Source: Nocardia vermiculata NBRC 100427 (GTDB lineage Bacteria; Actinomycetota; Actinomycetes; Mycobacteriales; Mycobacteriaceae). Taken from it: a stretch of 64,000 nucleotides of DNA. The stretch spans positions 124,001 through 188,000 of the forward strand of contig NZ_BDCA01000014.1 in assembly GCF_001613265.1 (NCBI RefSeq), given 5' to 3'. Position 1 is the stretch's first letter; every line of letters starts with the position of its first letter. Below, one piece after another: positions 17,506 to 26,980 of the stretch. Below the pieces are notes generated by a model. That model had not been told where the DNA came from, did no database searches, and saw only the letters and a program-made list of their open reading frames with translations. Made by a program: the position numbers and the translations under genes.

Positions 17506-18546
17506 TCAGCGGTAGCGGGCGAGCCGGCGGGCGAGACAGCGGCTGTCGCGTCCCACCCCGTGCACGGTGCCCGACAGGATGGTTCGTTGATAGTCGAGCC
17601 CCAGGAAGGCCAGGCCCGGGTGGGTGGTCGACAGGCCGGAACGGTGCCGCGGATATCCGCTGTCGCCGACCGGACAGAGTTCTCGCAGATGCTCGAGCGC
17701 CGGGCGGTAGCCGGTCGCGAGTATCACGCTGTCCACCCGGTCGGCGTGGCTGTCGGTCCAGCGCAGCGTGGTCCCCGCCGAACTGTCGAACAAGGGGCGT
17801 ACCTCGGGGTGGCCGCGGTCGATTGCCGCGCGGTACCCGCCGGTGTCGACGACGGGGATCGTGTCACTGTGGAAGAACCGCCCCGCGGGCAGGCGCGCAG
17901 CCCACGACAGTACCCGCCAGAAGCGGGAGTCGCCCGGGATCGGTTCCGTGGTTGCGTATCGCAGCGGTGTCCGGCAGGCCAGGATCACGTCGGCGACACC
18001 GGCCAGTTCGACGGCGATCTGGACCGCCGAGTTCCCCGACCCCACCACGACGACGCGCCGACCGGCGAACCGGTTCGGTGCACGGTAGTGCCCCGCGTGC
18101 AGCAGTTCCCCGGTGTAGCCCGCCAGCGCCGGGATCCGGGGCCGATAGGGGTTGGCGAACCCACCGGTCGCCGAGACCACCACGGGTGCGGTGAAATCCG
18201 CCCCGGCACGGGTGTGCACGCGGTAGCCGTCGCGGGCCCGGTCGACGAGGGTGACCTGCTGTCCGACATATACCTCGCCGACGATGTCCGCGGCACACTC
18301 TCGCAGGTAGTCGGCCATCTCGTCGCGTGTCGGATATCGGTCCTGCGCACCGGGGAACGGCCGTCCGGGCAAGGCGTCGAGCCCGGCCGGGGTGAACAGC
18401 CGCAGACTGTCGTAGTAATGCGGCCAGGAGCCGGCCGTGTCAATGCCGGATTCGAGCACCAGGGGCCGGAACCCTTCGTCCTGCAGCGCCAGCGCGGCGG
18501 CGATACCGGCCTGCCCTGCGCCGATCACGATCGCTGGGGTTCGCAC
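17506..18546 (-). CDS. flavin-containing monooxygenase-like NAD(P)/FAD oxidoreductase
   Basis: A two-dinucleotide-fold flavoprotein of about 346 residues. The FAD motif is IVIGAGQAGIAAA at the N-terminus and the NADPH motif is VVVGSGNSAVQIA in the middle. Also present are YDSLRLFTPAGLDALPG and the late ILATGYRP (ATG-type) motif. This is the class that hydroxylates amines or inserts oxygen into ketones, often called CzcO/trkA-like. The start is uncertain: GTG at 18546 puts the Rossmann strand at the very N-terminus; an in-frame TTG lies 12 codons upstream; neither has a good ribosome site. It is the first gene of the NRPS group (135 bp gap to the NRPS start). Confidence 0.85.
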   Translation of the reverse strand: MRTPAIVIGAGQAGIAAALALQDEGFRPLVLESGIDTAGSWPHYYDSLRLFTPAGLDALPGRPFPGAQDRYPTRDEMADYLRECAADIVGEVYVGQQVTLVDRARDGYRVHTRAGADFTAPVVVSATGGFANPYRPRIPALAGYTGELLHAGHYRAPNRFAGRRVVVVGSGNSAVQIAVELAGVADVILACRTPLRYATTEPIPGDSRFWRVLSWAARLPAGRFFHSDTIPVVDTGGYRAAIDRGHPEVRPLFDSSAGTTLRWTDSHADRVDSVILATGYRPALEHLRELCPVGDSGYPRHRSGLSTTHPGLAFLGLDYQRTILSGTVHGVGRDSRCLARRLARYR

Positions 18547-19199
18547 GACAGTGATCGTGACATTTCGGGCAATGACAGCCAACCGGTTTTCCGGCTCTTC
18601 CCCTGAGAACGTCCCCGCTCACCACCGATTTCCGGCGTCGCGTGGCAGCCCATCCCCTCGGCGCCTGAGCCGACTCCGAAAAGTTCTCGTCCGTGCCCAT
18701 CCCGGAGGCGGCACCCACGAATCCTCGACTACCTCGGACACCCTGAATCGCGAATAATACCTTCGCACAATAATTTTCACTGACGTACCATGCGCCAGAG
18801 TCTGACGCCGACGGACCGGCCGTTGGCCGAGTGCCGTGGCAGACGACTGTGGCGCGCGGCATTCGCGCAAACCAGGGGATATACAACGGGCGGCCAGGCC
18901 GTAGCACCCCGAGGGGCTATTGATGCGCTCAATTGCAGCCATCGGAAGTCCGTATTGGACGCTATAACACCAGGCCATACAGACTGATTGTCGAATCGGA
19001 CGCCACCACGCGCTGATGCACTCGTCCTACCGATCGCACCGCCGGTTCCACCCTGACACGGCGCCGTCACACCGCAGTGCAAGGTGGCCGTTCGTCTCGA
19101 TTTCTGGACCCGTTGCGCCGCAACTCACTCCAACAGGGGCGCAACGTACTCAATCAGAACGACACCCTCAACCACCCATCTCGAGACAGGTGACATCAC
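18547..19199. other. intergenic region between flavin monooxygenase and DUF4822 lipoprotein
   Basis: About 650 bp with no supported gene on either strand. It separates divergent genes and so should hold the promoter of the monooxygenase/NRPS group and of the lipoprotein. A stretch at about 18745-18785 is clearly less GC-rich than the surroundings, the sort of place where promoters lie. I could not assign a confident -35/-10 pair. Confidence 0.4.
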
Positions 19200-19712
19200 A
19201 TGAAAAAGTTGGCAGTCGCATTGACGGCTCTCGTGGCCGCCGGCGTCCTCGGCGCATGCGGTACCGGCGGCGACAGCGGAGGCACCACCTCCACGCCACC
19301 TGCAACGACCTCGCAGTCGTCCTCCCAGGGAACACCGTCCGCAAGCCTGTCCTCCACACCGTGGGAGACAACCTCGGCCCGGGACGCGTCGGGTGCCCCG
19401 GTTCCGCTCACCGATGCCGAGGTGAGCAACTACGTCGGATTCGCCTACTTCAAGCCGAACGGCACCTTTACGATGTACACGCTCGACGACGCGCCGAAGA
19501 TGCACGGCGACTGGTCGGTCACACCGGACGGCACGACACGCACCATCGTCGCAAAAACCGACGACGGCGCCGAACAGTTCCGTCGCGACTCCGACATCGT
19601 GGCGCTGAACAGCAAAGAATTCACCTACCGCGTCTATCCGAACCAGGACGACGAGGCCGTATTCTTCGACATCGTCCACACACCGACCGATCATCAGGAG
19701 CCGGCAAACTGA
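19200..19712 (+). CDS. DUF4822 lipoprotein
   Basis: A 170-residue exported lipoprotein. Lys2-Lys3 and a hydrophobic stretch precede the lipobox VLGAC with lipidated Cys20. A Thr/Ser-rich linker follows (about 24-55), then a folded domain with WETTSARDASG, VPLTDAEVSNYVGFAYFKP, GTFTMYTLDD and KMHGDWSVTPDG, characteristic of DUF4822. The family is of unknown function and likely sits on the outer face of the cell membrane. AGGTGA lies 6 nt before the ATG at 19200. No operon partner: the next gene is convergent. Confidence 0.87.
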   Translation: MKKLAVALTALVAAGVLGACGTGGDSGGTTSTPPATTSQSSSQGTPSASLSSTPWETTSARDASGAPVPLTDAEVSNYVGFAYFKPNGTFTMYTLDDAPKMHGDWSVTPDGTTRTIVAKTDDGAEQFRRDSDIVALNSKEFTYRVYPNQDDEAVFFDIVHTPTDHQEPAN

Positions 19713-19888
19713 ACCGGTGCCGAGCGTCTTGCCGGCGCCACCGCTGGGCCGGCTGCCCCGTAACGAGTTGTCCGAGTAGTCACCGATCGTGTCCCGCTGG
19801 GCCCGAAAGGATTTCACACTCCGGCAGGACTCGTGATGATATCGCCGTAGGCCATGACGAAGTCCATTTCAGCACAAAGACGCTCACG

Positions 19889-20906
19889 CTATCCAGTCTC
19901 CCGCCCGGAGTCGCGGAGCCGTGGCAGCGCGCTCGGCAGCAGGGCACGGTGCAGTGGCTGCGTGCTACATCGGAAGGAACCGCCGAAGGACCGGGAGATG
20001 GAGAAATCCACGTACTCGACCTTGACGCCACGACTCGCGAGCTGGGAGCCGATCACAGAGAATTCCGGGTCGGTCACATAGGTGTCGGCACTGAGCGGGA
20101 GACCGTTGGTCGCGAGCCGACCGGCGTCTTCCAACGACACCTCGACTCGGTCCCACGTCCGGACCGTCTCCGGGATGCCATCGAGAAATGCTTCCGGGCA
20201 GACCACCATCAAGCCGTCGCGGACGAGTCCGAGTGCGCAGTCCAGGTGCAGAATACGCTCGTGCAGCCGCACGCTCTCTACGGTATATCCGTGCGGCTCG
20301 AGGTACTTGCGCAACCACTGATGCCCGAGACCGTTCGATGCCAGCCCGGACGAACCGACGAAGACGTGCCGGCCGAGGACGAGGACGTCGCCTCCTTCGA
20401 GGAAGGGGCCGGGACCGAGCGTCGGGTCGTCGGCGTCGGCCACTTCGGGTGCGGGGACCGCAACGTAGCGCGCCGGGGACGGGTAGACCTCCGCACGGAA
20501 GATGTCACGCATCGGCAAGACCTCGCCGCGCCGATGGCGGAAGCGCAGCGATCCCTCGATGATGTGGTCACCGACGCTGAAGAACGGGTCCCTCGCGAAG
20601 AAGTTCGAATACCCCCCGGTCACCGGCGGCTTCCTTCTCGGCGGCCGTCAGCAGCCGTGGCCGCAGGATCCGGACGCCGTGCCGGTCCAGCACCGCAGCC
20701 AAGGCGCGTCGCTCGGCCTCCCACGCCTGCTGCCGCGGCGGATCCGCGTCCCTCAGATCGCCGGTGAATCCCAGCCGAGTGGGCCGTTCCGGCAGGAAAC
20801 TCATGTCGGGGTCCTCGAGCGCCGACCGCGGCACGCAGATCTCACTCTGCGCCAGGACCACCGTCTTCAGGGGCGCGTACTCGTTCTCGACCCAGATCTC
20901 ACCCAC
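19889..20906 (-). pseudogene. amidinotransferase / dimethylarginine-hydrolase family gene, frameshifted
   Basis: A guanidino-modifying (pentein-fold) enzyme split by a +1 frameshift. The N-terminal part (20906 to about 20610) gives GEIWVENEYAPLKTVVLAQS and the C-terminal part in another frame begins about 20615 with YSNFFARDPFFSVGD. Later motifs are FLEGGDVLVLG, ILHLDCALGLV (active-site His-x-Asp) and GGSFRCSTQP (nucleophile Cys). At the junction the coding strand has a run of six G; with five the frame reads smoothly through GDRGYSNFF and would yield a 338-residue protein of normal size. The GTG start has a perfect AGGAGG 8 nt upstream. Either the run was miscalled, or the gene is freshly broken. 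Confidence 0.85.
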
Positions 20907-21029
20907 GTGCCCGACCTCCTCGAGGCTGGTGGTCTCCCGCAGCGGTCGACGTCGTCATGGAGAACATCAGGGGCACAGCTGATGGGCGCTGTCATGTCCA
21001 CCGGACGTCTGGCGGGTGACCGAATCAGA

Positions 21030-21452
21030 TCAGACAGTTTCGACTCCGGACAAGCGCCGGCCGGTCACCTGATCCGCCGTGATGGCGATGTAGTTGTATT
21101 TCGCGCCCTTCTCCCACGGCTCGATTCCGAGCTCGTCGAGTATGGCCATTTCACCGAATGATTGAACGACTGTGGCCGTACCGTGCACGACGACGCTCCA
21201 CGCTGCATTTTCGGACATCCCGTCGACTTCGAAGGCCACCTGCGGATTGACGGTCAATGCCGCGAGTTTGCTACCTTCCGCAGATTTGAAGTAGACCGTA
21301 TGATCCTGAGCCCGATAATTCACAGGAATGATGTCGGGCCTGCCGTCGGCAGCTGTCGCCAACCGGCCGAGCCGGTGGTTCTCCAGCAATTCCCAGCAGG
21401 CAGTAGCGGACAATATCTCCTTACGCTGGGAACCTTCGAACCTGCCGGTCAT
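21030..21452 (-). CDS. pyridoxamine 5'-phosphate oxidase-fold protein
   Basis: A 140-residue split-barrel flavin/F420-binding-fold protein. Features of the PPOX family are the N-terminal helix CWELLENHRLGRLATAADG, the strand PDIIPVNYR, then HTVYFKSAEGSKLAAL and VAFEVDGM. The closest general class is the short single-domain PPOX/nitroimidazole-resistance group, which may bind FMN, F420 or haem; the actual ligand is not evident. The ATG at 21452 follows GGGAG with 5 nt spacing. The open frame extends upstream, but that part has no family features. It is downstream of and on the same strand as the VWA/MoxR genes, with a 250-bp gap. Confidence 0.82.
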   Translation of the reverse strand: MTGRFEGSQRKEILSATACWELLENHRLGRLATAADGRPDIIPVNYRAQDHTVYFKSAEGSKLAALTVNPQVAFEVDGMSENAAWSVVVHGTATVVQSFGEMAILDELGIEPWEKGAKYNYIAITADQVTGRRLSGVETV

Positions 21453-21701
21453 CTCCACTCCCTTTGTCGACGATGCCCCCTGAACTGTGAGATTAGCAGC
21501 TCGATGCCCGACAATTGACCAGGAGAAAACCGGCGCATCAGTCAATGGCGTGGTGCGACTGCGCCGTCTGTTACCGGCGGCCGGAGTCGGGCATGCCGCA
21601 CCATTGTGGTCAGAACTTGCCTCGAGTTTGCGGCATTGCCCGGCGTCGGATCGACTATCGCATCCGTGCAGTAGCAGTGCCATCGTCCGCGGTAAGCCGC
21701 C

Positions 21702-23651
21702 CTACCGCCGCCGTCCGCTCAGATAATCCGACACCACCGCCGCGCCCAGCCCGTCGAGATCCGGTGCGATCACCCGTCCCCCGCTGCGCCGCGCCATCAG
21801 ATCCACGAACGCCGCCAGCCGCGGGTCCTCCCCGAGGATGAAAACGGAAACCGATGCCCCGAGTTTCGCCAGCGCGTCGACCTGCGCCATCGTCACCGCC
21901 AAGGTCCGCATATCCGGTGGCCAGTTGAAGTACGAGTGGCCGTCGGGTTCGAGGTGGGCGGTCGGTTCGCCGTCGGTAACCACCAGTACCACCGGGACGG
22001 CGTCGGGGTGGCGGCGCAGGTGCCGGGCGGCGAGCAGCAGGGCGTGGTGCAGGTTGGTGCCCTGTTCCCACACCGCTTCCAGGCCCGTCAGTTCCGCCAC
22101 GTCGACGGTGGTGGCGTGGCGGCCGAAGGTGATGACTTCCAGTGCGTCGGAACGGAATCGGGTGCTGATCAGCTGATGCAGGGCCAGGGCGGTGCGTTTC
22201 ATCGGGAGCCAGCGGCCGTCCTGGACCATCGACCACGAGGTGTCCACGCACAGGGCGACCGCGGCGCGGGAACGCGCGTCGGTTTCGGTGATCTCGACAT
22301 CGGAGACGTCGAGCGATACCCGGCGGCTGCCGGTGGACGCGGAGCGTAATACCGCGTTGCGCACGGTTTTCGGCACGTCCCACGGTTCGGTGTCACCGAA
22401 CCGCCACGGCCGGGTGGCACCGGTCGGCTCACCGGCCGCACCGGCGGTGGTCATTTCGCGCTGTCCGCGCTGGGCTCGCAGCCGCGCCACCACGTCGCGG
22501 AGGGCGACTTCGCCGAGTCGGCGTAATGCCTTGGGGGTCAAACGCAGTGAGCCGTCCGGGGCGCGCTCGAACAGCCCTTGGCGACGTAGTTCGCGTTCGA
22601 GTTCGGCGAGCCGGCCGGCGTCGACCGAGGCTTGCTCGCCGAGCTGCCGGCTCAAGGCGTCGAGATCGATGTCCTCGAGCCGGGCGCCGGGGTAGGACTG
22701 GCCGAGTTGTTCTGCCAGCGCGTCCAATTCGGCCAGATCCTGCATGGCCTGGGCGCCCTCCCCCATGCCGAGCGGGTCGTCGCCGCGGAAGCGTCCGCTC
22801 GATTCCCAATCCTGTCCGGGGCGCAACGCGCGCAGCTGCGCGTCGAGCGCCGAGATCTGCTGCGCCACTCGCGGATCACCGAAGGCTTGCCCCGCGAGTT
22901 CGTTCAATTCGGCCTGCTGCTCGGGGGTGAGCGAATTCATCATGCGCTGCGCGGCGGCGGCCCGGGCGGCGAGAGCGTCGATCAGTTCCTCTGTGTTGCG
23001 CGGATTTTCCGGGAAGAATTCGCCGTGCCGGTCCATGAACTCCGCGAAGCGCTGCGCGGTGTCCTCGCCGCGCGCATGGGCGGCGAGCAGATCGTTCAGG
23101 TCGGCCATCATTTGCCGAACGCGTTCGACATCGTCGGGTGTGGCGTTCTCGAGGGCCTGCTTCATGCCCTGGAACCGGGATTCGAGCAGGTCACGGCCCA
23201 GCAGGTCGCGGATGCGTTCGTAGTTCTCGCGGCCGGTCTCCGACCGCCACGGATATTCGGCGAGCTCCCCGACGGCGGCGGTGCTCGACGGGAGGGCATC
23301 CAGTTGTGCCTCGGCGAAGCGGGCGTCGTCGGACGGGTCGGGGAACAGTGCGGTGCGCTCGGCGTCGAGGGCCTGGTCGAGCAGTTCACGGACCTGCTGC
23401 AGGGTGCCGTCGAGGCGGTGGCGGCGGGTGAGCTCGGACCGGCGCTGCCACAGCCGCCGGGTCAGCTCGTCCAGGCCGGCGGTGAACCCGGTGCCGCGAC
23501 GCAGCAACTCCTCGAGTGCGGAGCGCGGCGAGCTGCCCTCCATCACCTCGCGGCCGATCTGATCGAGGGCCTCACGCAGGTCCACCGGTGGTGCGAGCGG
23601 GTCGGGCCCGTCGTGATAAGGCCCGTACAGATAGCGATCGGGAGAGCTCAC
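21702..23651 (-). CDS. VWA-domain protein partner of MoxR ATPase
   Basis: A 649-residue cytoplasmic protein. The N-terminal two thirds are helical and charged, with several QxxxE heptad-like stretches. The C-terminal third is a von Willebrand A domain with MIDAS motif CVDTSWSM, a conserved Thr in EQGTNLHHAL and VVTDGEPT. It resembles Rv0959 of M. tuberculosis, which follows the ATPase gene Rv0958 as here. The pair is thought to form a MoxR-VWA metal-insertion or chaperone system; the target is unknown. The GTG start lies 21 bp after the MoxR stop, so the genes form an operon. Confidence 0.9.
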   Translation of the reverse strand: MSSPDRYLYGPYHDGPDPLAPPVDLREALDQIGREVMEGSSPRSALEELLRRGTGFTAGLDELTRRLWQRRSELTRRHRLDGTLQQVRELLDQALDAERTALFPDPSDDARFAEAQLDALPSSTAAVGELAEYPWRSETGRENYERIRDLLGRDLLESRFQGMKQALENATPDDVERVRQMMADLNDLLAAHARGEDTAQRFAEFMDRHGEFFPENPRNTEELIDALAARAAAAQRMMNSLTPEQQAELNELAGQAFGDPRVAQQISALDAQLRALRPGQDWESSGRFRGDDPLGMGEGAQAMQDLAELDALAEQLGQSYPGARLEDIDLDALSRQLGEQASVDAGRLAELERELRRQGLFERAPDGSLRLTPKALRRLGEVALRDVVARLRAQRGQREMTTAGAAGEPTGATRPWRFGDTEPWDVPKTVRNAVLRSASTGSRRVSLDVSDVEITETDARSRAAVALCVDTSWSMVQDGRWLPMKRTALALHQLISTRFRSDALEVITFGRHATTVDVAELTGLEAVWEQGTNLHHALLLAARHLRRHPDAVPVVLVVTDGEPTAHLEPDGHSYFNWPPDMRTLAVTMAQVDALAKLGASVSVFILGEDPRLAAFVDLMARRSGGRVIAPDLDGLGAAVVSDYLSGRRR

Positions 23652-23672
23652 GATGTCACCGTTGTTCGATGT

Positions 23673-25067
23673 TCAGGAGCCATAGGTGGCGGTTCCGTCC
23701 TCGGAATCCTTGGCTATCTTCCGGTTCAAATACAGTGCCTCGAGAGCGAATTCGACGGCGGCGGCGATCCGTGCCGGTGCATCGGTGGATTCGACACCGA
23801 GCCGCTGCGCGACCTGCGCCAGCACGGGCAGTTCCGGCAACGCCGACAACACGTCCTGGCCACGCACCCGCTCACCGGTGGTCACCGGATGTCCGGCACT
23901 CACCGACTCGGCGAGCGGCGCCAGATCCACTCCGGCCAAGCGGCGGCGGGCGGTCTCGGCGAACGCGCGGCGCAGCAGATGGGTGAGGTGTTCGGTTTCG
24001 CGGCCCTCCTCCCCGGATTCGAATTCGACCTTGCCGCGCAGCACGGCCGGCACCGATTCCAGGTCGACCGGGCGCGCGACGGCCGGATGTTCCCCGGTGA
24101 GGGCGGCCCGGCGCAGTGCCGCGGCGGCGACGGTCTCGGCGGCGGCGACAGCGAAACGCGCCGACACACCCGAACGCTGGTCGACCGCGGTGGATTCGCG
24201 CAACTGCCGCACGAACCGGGCCAAGACCTCGAGCAGTGGATCTCCCACTTCGGCGACCAGATCGGCTTCCTGGCGCACGAGCGCGGTCTCGGCGTCCACT
24301 TCCAGGGGATAGTGGGTGCGGATCTCGGCGCCGAAGCGGTCCTTGAGCGGGGTGATGATGCGGCCGCGGTTGGTGTAGTCCTCCGGATTGGCGGTGGCGA
24401 CCAGCAGCACATCGAGCGGGAGTCGCAGCGTGTAGCCGCGCACCTGGATGTCGCGTTCCTCCATCACGTTGAGCAACGCGACCTGGATACGTTCGGCAAG
24501 GTCGGGCAGTTCGTTGATCGCGACGATGCCGCGATGCGCGCGGGGCACCAGCCCGAAGTGGATGGTTTCCGGATCGCCCAGGCTGCGTCCCTCGGCCACC
24601 TTCACCGGGTCCACATCGCCGATCAGATCACCGACCGAGGTGTCGGGGGTGGCCAGCTTCTCGGCATACCGTTCGCTACGGTGCCGCCACGTGACCGGCA
24701 GGTCGTCACCCAGTTCGGCGGCGAGCCGTTTACCGGCCGGGCTGACCGGATCCAGCGGATGTTCGCCGAGTTCGGTGCCGTCGATGACCGGGGTCCACTC
24801 GTCGAGCAACCCGGCCAGGGTGCGCAGCAGCCGGGTCTTGCCCTGGCCGCGCTCACCGAGCAGCACCACGTCGTGGCCGGCCAGCAGCGCGCGTTCCAGC
24901 TGCGGGATCACGGTCCGTTCGAAGCCGACGATGCCGGGCCACGGATCGGTCCCGGATTTCAGGGCGGCGAGCAGATTTTCCCGGATCTCGGTCTTCACCC
25001 CGCGCGGATGATATCCGGCGGCGCGCAGTTCACCCGCGGTGGCGGGCAGGTTCTCGACGACACTCAC
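23673..25067 (-). CDS. MoxR-type AAA+ ATPase (magnesium-chelatase-like)
   Basis: A 464-residue AAA+ ATPase. Walker A is GERGQGKT at residues 71-78, and the Walker B/helical insert region reads HRGIVAINELPDL, followed by IQVALLNVMEERDIQVRG. Sensor-type sequence VLLVATANPEDYTNRGRII follows. Length matches Rv0958 (magnesium chelatase-like). The GTG at 25067 begins right at the family N-terminus (SVVENLPATAGELRAAGY); an earlier in-frame ATG would overlap the divergent LLM gene and add a low-complexity leader. Probably a chaperone-like motor working with the VWA protein encoded next. Confidence 0.9.
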   Translation of the reverse strand: MSVVENLPATAGELRAAGYHPRGVKTEIRENLLAALKSGTDPWPGIVGFERTVIPQLERALLAGHDVVLLGERGQGKTRLLRTLAGLLDEWTPVIDGTELGEHPLDPVSPAGKRLAAELGDDLPVTWRHRSERYAEKLATPDTSVGDLIGDVDPVKVAEGRSLGDPETIHFGLVPRAHRGIVAINELPDLAERIQVALLNVMEERDIQVRGYTLRLPLDVLLVATANPEDYTNRGRIITPLKDRFGAEIRTHYPLEVDAETALVRQEADLVAEVGDPLLEVLARFVRQLRESTAVDQRSGVSARFAVAAAETVAAAALRRAALTGEHPAVARPVDLESVPAVLRGKVEFESGEEGRETEHLTHLLRRAFAETARRRLAGVDLAPLAESVSAGHPVTTGERVRGQDVLSALPELPVLAQVAQRLGVESTDAPARIAAAVEFALEALYLNRKIAKDSEDGTATYGS

Positions 25068-25223
25068 TCCCGCGACGCTACGACGATCCGACCGGCCCGA
25101 CAACGTTTTCGCGCCGCCGGATCCCGGGATACGCGACGAGCGAACAGCGCGGGCCGTGGTTGTCCGGGCTCGGCCGGGGTAGCCGGGGAACGTCCGGCCT
25201 TCACAGACGGGAGGAGTTGCGCC

Positions 25224-26192
25224 ATGCAGATCGGTTACAAACTGGCGTCGGAGGCGTTCGGCCCGCGGGAGTTGATCCGGCAGGCGGTCCGCGCCGAAGA
25301 GGCCGGATTCGATTTCGTGGAGATGAGCGACCACTATCACCCGTGGCTCGACAATCAGGGGCATTCACCGTTCACCTGGACCGTCTTGGGCGCGATTGCC
25401 GAACGCACCGAACGGATCCGGCTGGTCACCGGTGTCACTTGTCCTACGCTGCGCTATCACCCGGCGATCGTCGCGCAGGCGGCCGCGACGCTGGCGCTGG
25501 TCTCCGGCGGCCGATTCCACTTCGGCGTCGGTGCCGGTGAGCGGCTCAACGAACATGTCGTCGGCCGCGAGTTTCCGCCGGCCGACATCAGGCACCGGAT
25601 GCTGCGGGAAGCGCTGGAGATCGTGCGGTTGCTGTGGAGCGGCGGCTACCAGACCTATCGCGGCGAATATCTGTCGATCTCGGATGCGCGGATCTTCGAT
25701 CTGCCCGAGCGGGCACCGGAAATCCTGGTCGCGGCCGGCGGTTCGAAGGCGGCGCGCCTCGCGGCCGACCTCGGGGACGGACTGTTCGCCACCGATCCCG
25801 ACGGCCGGCTCCTGGAGCACTATCACGCGGCCGGTGGCAGCGGTGACGCCTACGCGGAGGTCGGCATGGCGTGGGCGCCCGATGAGCAGACCGCCGCCCA
25901 GGCAGCGCTCGACACCTCGCGGTGGGCGGTGACCGGCTGGAAGGTGATGAGCGAACTTCCGAATCCGGCGAACTTCGCGGCCGCGACCGGCACCGTCCGG
26001 ATCGAGGACATTCTGCAGAGTTTCGCGTGCGGCCCCGATCCGGCCCGCTATCTCGAGGCGGCCCAGGCCTATGTCGATGCCGGGTTCGACCATCTGGTGA
26101 TGCAGAACGCCGGCCCCGATCCGGACGGCTTCATCGATTTCTACCGGCGCGAACTCGACGCGCCGCTGCGCGCGGCCACGCCGGCACGCTGA
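25224..26192 (+). CDS. F420-dependent LLM-class oxidoreductase
   Basis: A 322-residue TIM-barrel enzyme of the luciferase-like family, in the subgroup of glucose-6-phosphate dehydrogenase (FGD)-like F420 proteins. Diagnostic stretches are IGYKLASEAFGPREL, DFVEMSDHYHPWLDNQGHSP, VTCPTLRYHPAIVAQAAAT and FHFGVGAGERLNEHVVG. It probably transfers hydride between F420 and an unknown substrate. GGAGG lies 9 nt before the ATG at 25224. It is divergent from the MoxR gene and 48 bp upstream of the antiporter operon on the same strand, so it could lead that transcript. Confidence 0.9.
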   Translation: MQIGYKLASEAFGPRELIRQAVRAEEAGFDFVEMSDHYHPWLDNQGHSPFTWTVLGAIAERTERIRLVTGVTCPTLRYHPAIVAQAAATLALVSGGRFHFGVGAGERLNEHVVGREFPPADIRHRMLREALEIVRLLWSGGYQTYRGEYLSISDARIFDLPERAPEILVAAGGSKAARLAADLGDGLFATDPDGRLLEHYHAAGGSGDAYAEVGMAWAPDEQTAAQAALDTSRWAVTGWKVMSELPNPANFAAATGTVRIEDILQSFACGPDPARYLEAAQAYVDAGFDHLVMQNAGPDPDGFIDFYRRELDAPLRAATPAR

Positions 26193-26240
26193 GCAGTGGC
26201 GAGCCGGGCACGGCAGCACGAGGCGAGAAGGAGTGACCCG

Positions 26241-26729
26241 ATGCGGCAGGTCGGCACGGTAGTGGAAGTGGTGTGCTGGTGGCTGCTCTGCATGCTGATC
26301 TGGCAGGCCACCCTCACCACTGCGGCGCGGGCGGAATGGATCGTCGCGGCGGTGCTCGCGGTGCCCTGTGCGGTCGCCGCGCACGCCGCGCGCCGGGCCG
26401 TGCGCGGTCGCTGGCGGCTGCCTGCCCGCACACCGATGTGGGCGTTGCTCACCGTGCCGGCCGTCGTGCGTGACAGCGCGGCCGCGCTCGCCGTGGCCGT
26501 CCGCCGACGACGGCCGGTGGGGCGGTTCACCGATGTCGATGCTCCGGCGACCGGGCCCGAATCCCGGCGAGCGGGGTGGGAGGCGGTCGCGACAGTACTG
26601 CTGTCGTCCACACCGGGCTCGCTCGTGGTCTCCACCGATCCGCAGGCCGGGGGATTGCGGCTGCACACCTTGCCGGTGGGCGACACCGGACTGCAGCGCG
26701 CCGTGCGGGATGCGGGGAGGCGGCGGTGA
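26241..26729 (+). CDS. mnhE: Mrp-type cation/proton antiporter subunit E
   Basis: A 162-residue membrane protein with two hydrophobic segments near the N-terminus (VVCWWLLCMLIWQ and IVAAVLAVPCAVAAH). The following soluble portion contains the family stretch TVLLSSTPGSLVVSTD. MnhE is a small accessory subunit of the Mrp Na+/H+ (or K+/H+) antiporter. First gene of a seven-gene operon in which every stop overlaps the next start. AAGGAG stands 7 nt before the ATG. The ATG of subunit F overlaps its stop in TGATG. Confidence 0.88.
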   Translation: MRQVGTVVEVVCWWLLCMLIWQATLTTAARAEWIVAAVLAVPCAVAAHAARRAVRGRWRLPARTPMWALLTVPAVVRDSAAALAVAVRRRRPVGRFTDVDAPATGPESRRAGWEAVATVLLSSTPGSLVVSTDPQAGGLRLHTLPVGDTGLQRAVRDAGRRR

Positions 26730-26980
26730 TGTGGACCGTGGCCTCGGTGACCCTACTGGTGGGTGCGATGCCGCCGGGGATCTGGCTGGCCTCGCGGGGC
26801 CGGTCCGAACACCGCCTGGTCGGACTCCAGATGGTCACGGCGGTGACCGTACTCGTGCTGATCACCATGAGCCTGGCCGCGAACCGTCCCGACTACCTGA
26901 TCGTGGCGACGGTGCTGGTGGTGCTGGCGTTCGCCGGAACATTGGTGTTCACGCGCCTGATCGGAGCAGGCGATGACTGA
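26729..26980 (+). CDS. mnhF: Mrp-type antiporter subunit F
   Basis: An 83-residue protein with three hydrophobic segments, the layout of MnhF/PhaF. It includes RSEHRLVGLQMVTAVTVLVLI and ends in a segment LIVATVLVVLAFAGTLVFTR. The usual length is about 90. The start ATG overlaps the preceding stop by one base, consistent with translational coupling; no separate ribosome site is needed. It overlaps mnhG by 8 bp. Confidence 0.82.
   Translation: MWTVASVTLLVGAMPPGIWLASRGRSEHRLVGLQMVTAVTVLVLITMSLAANRPDYLIVATVLVVLAFAGTLVFTRLIGAGDD

Noticed and set aside
19125..19817. 230-codon minus-strand open frame
   Set aside because: Lies antisense to the DUF4822 lipoprotein gene, which has a lipobox and ribosome site; no family features of its own.
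22632..25223. Upstream extension of the LLM oxidoreductase frame
   Set aside because: Antisense to the VWA and MoxR genes. The real start is the ATG at 25224 with a strong ribosome site; the family N-terminus begins there.
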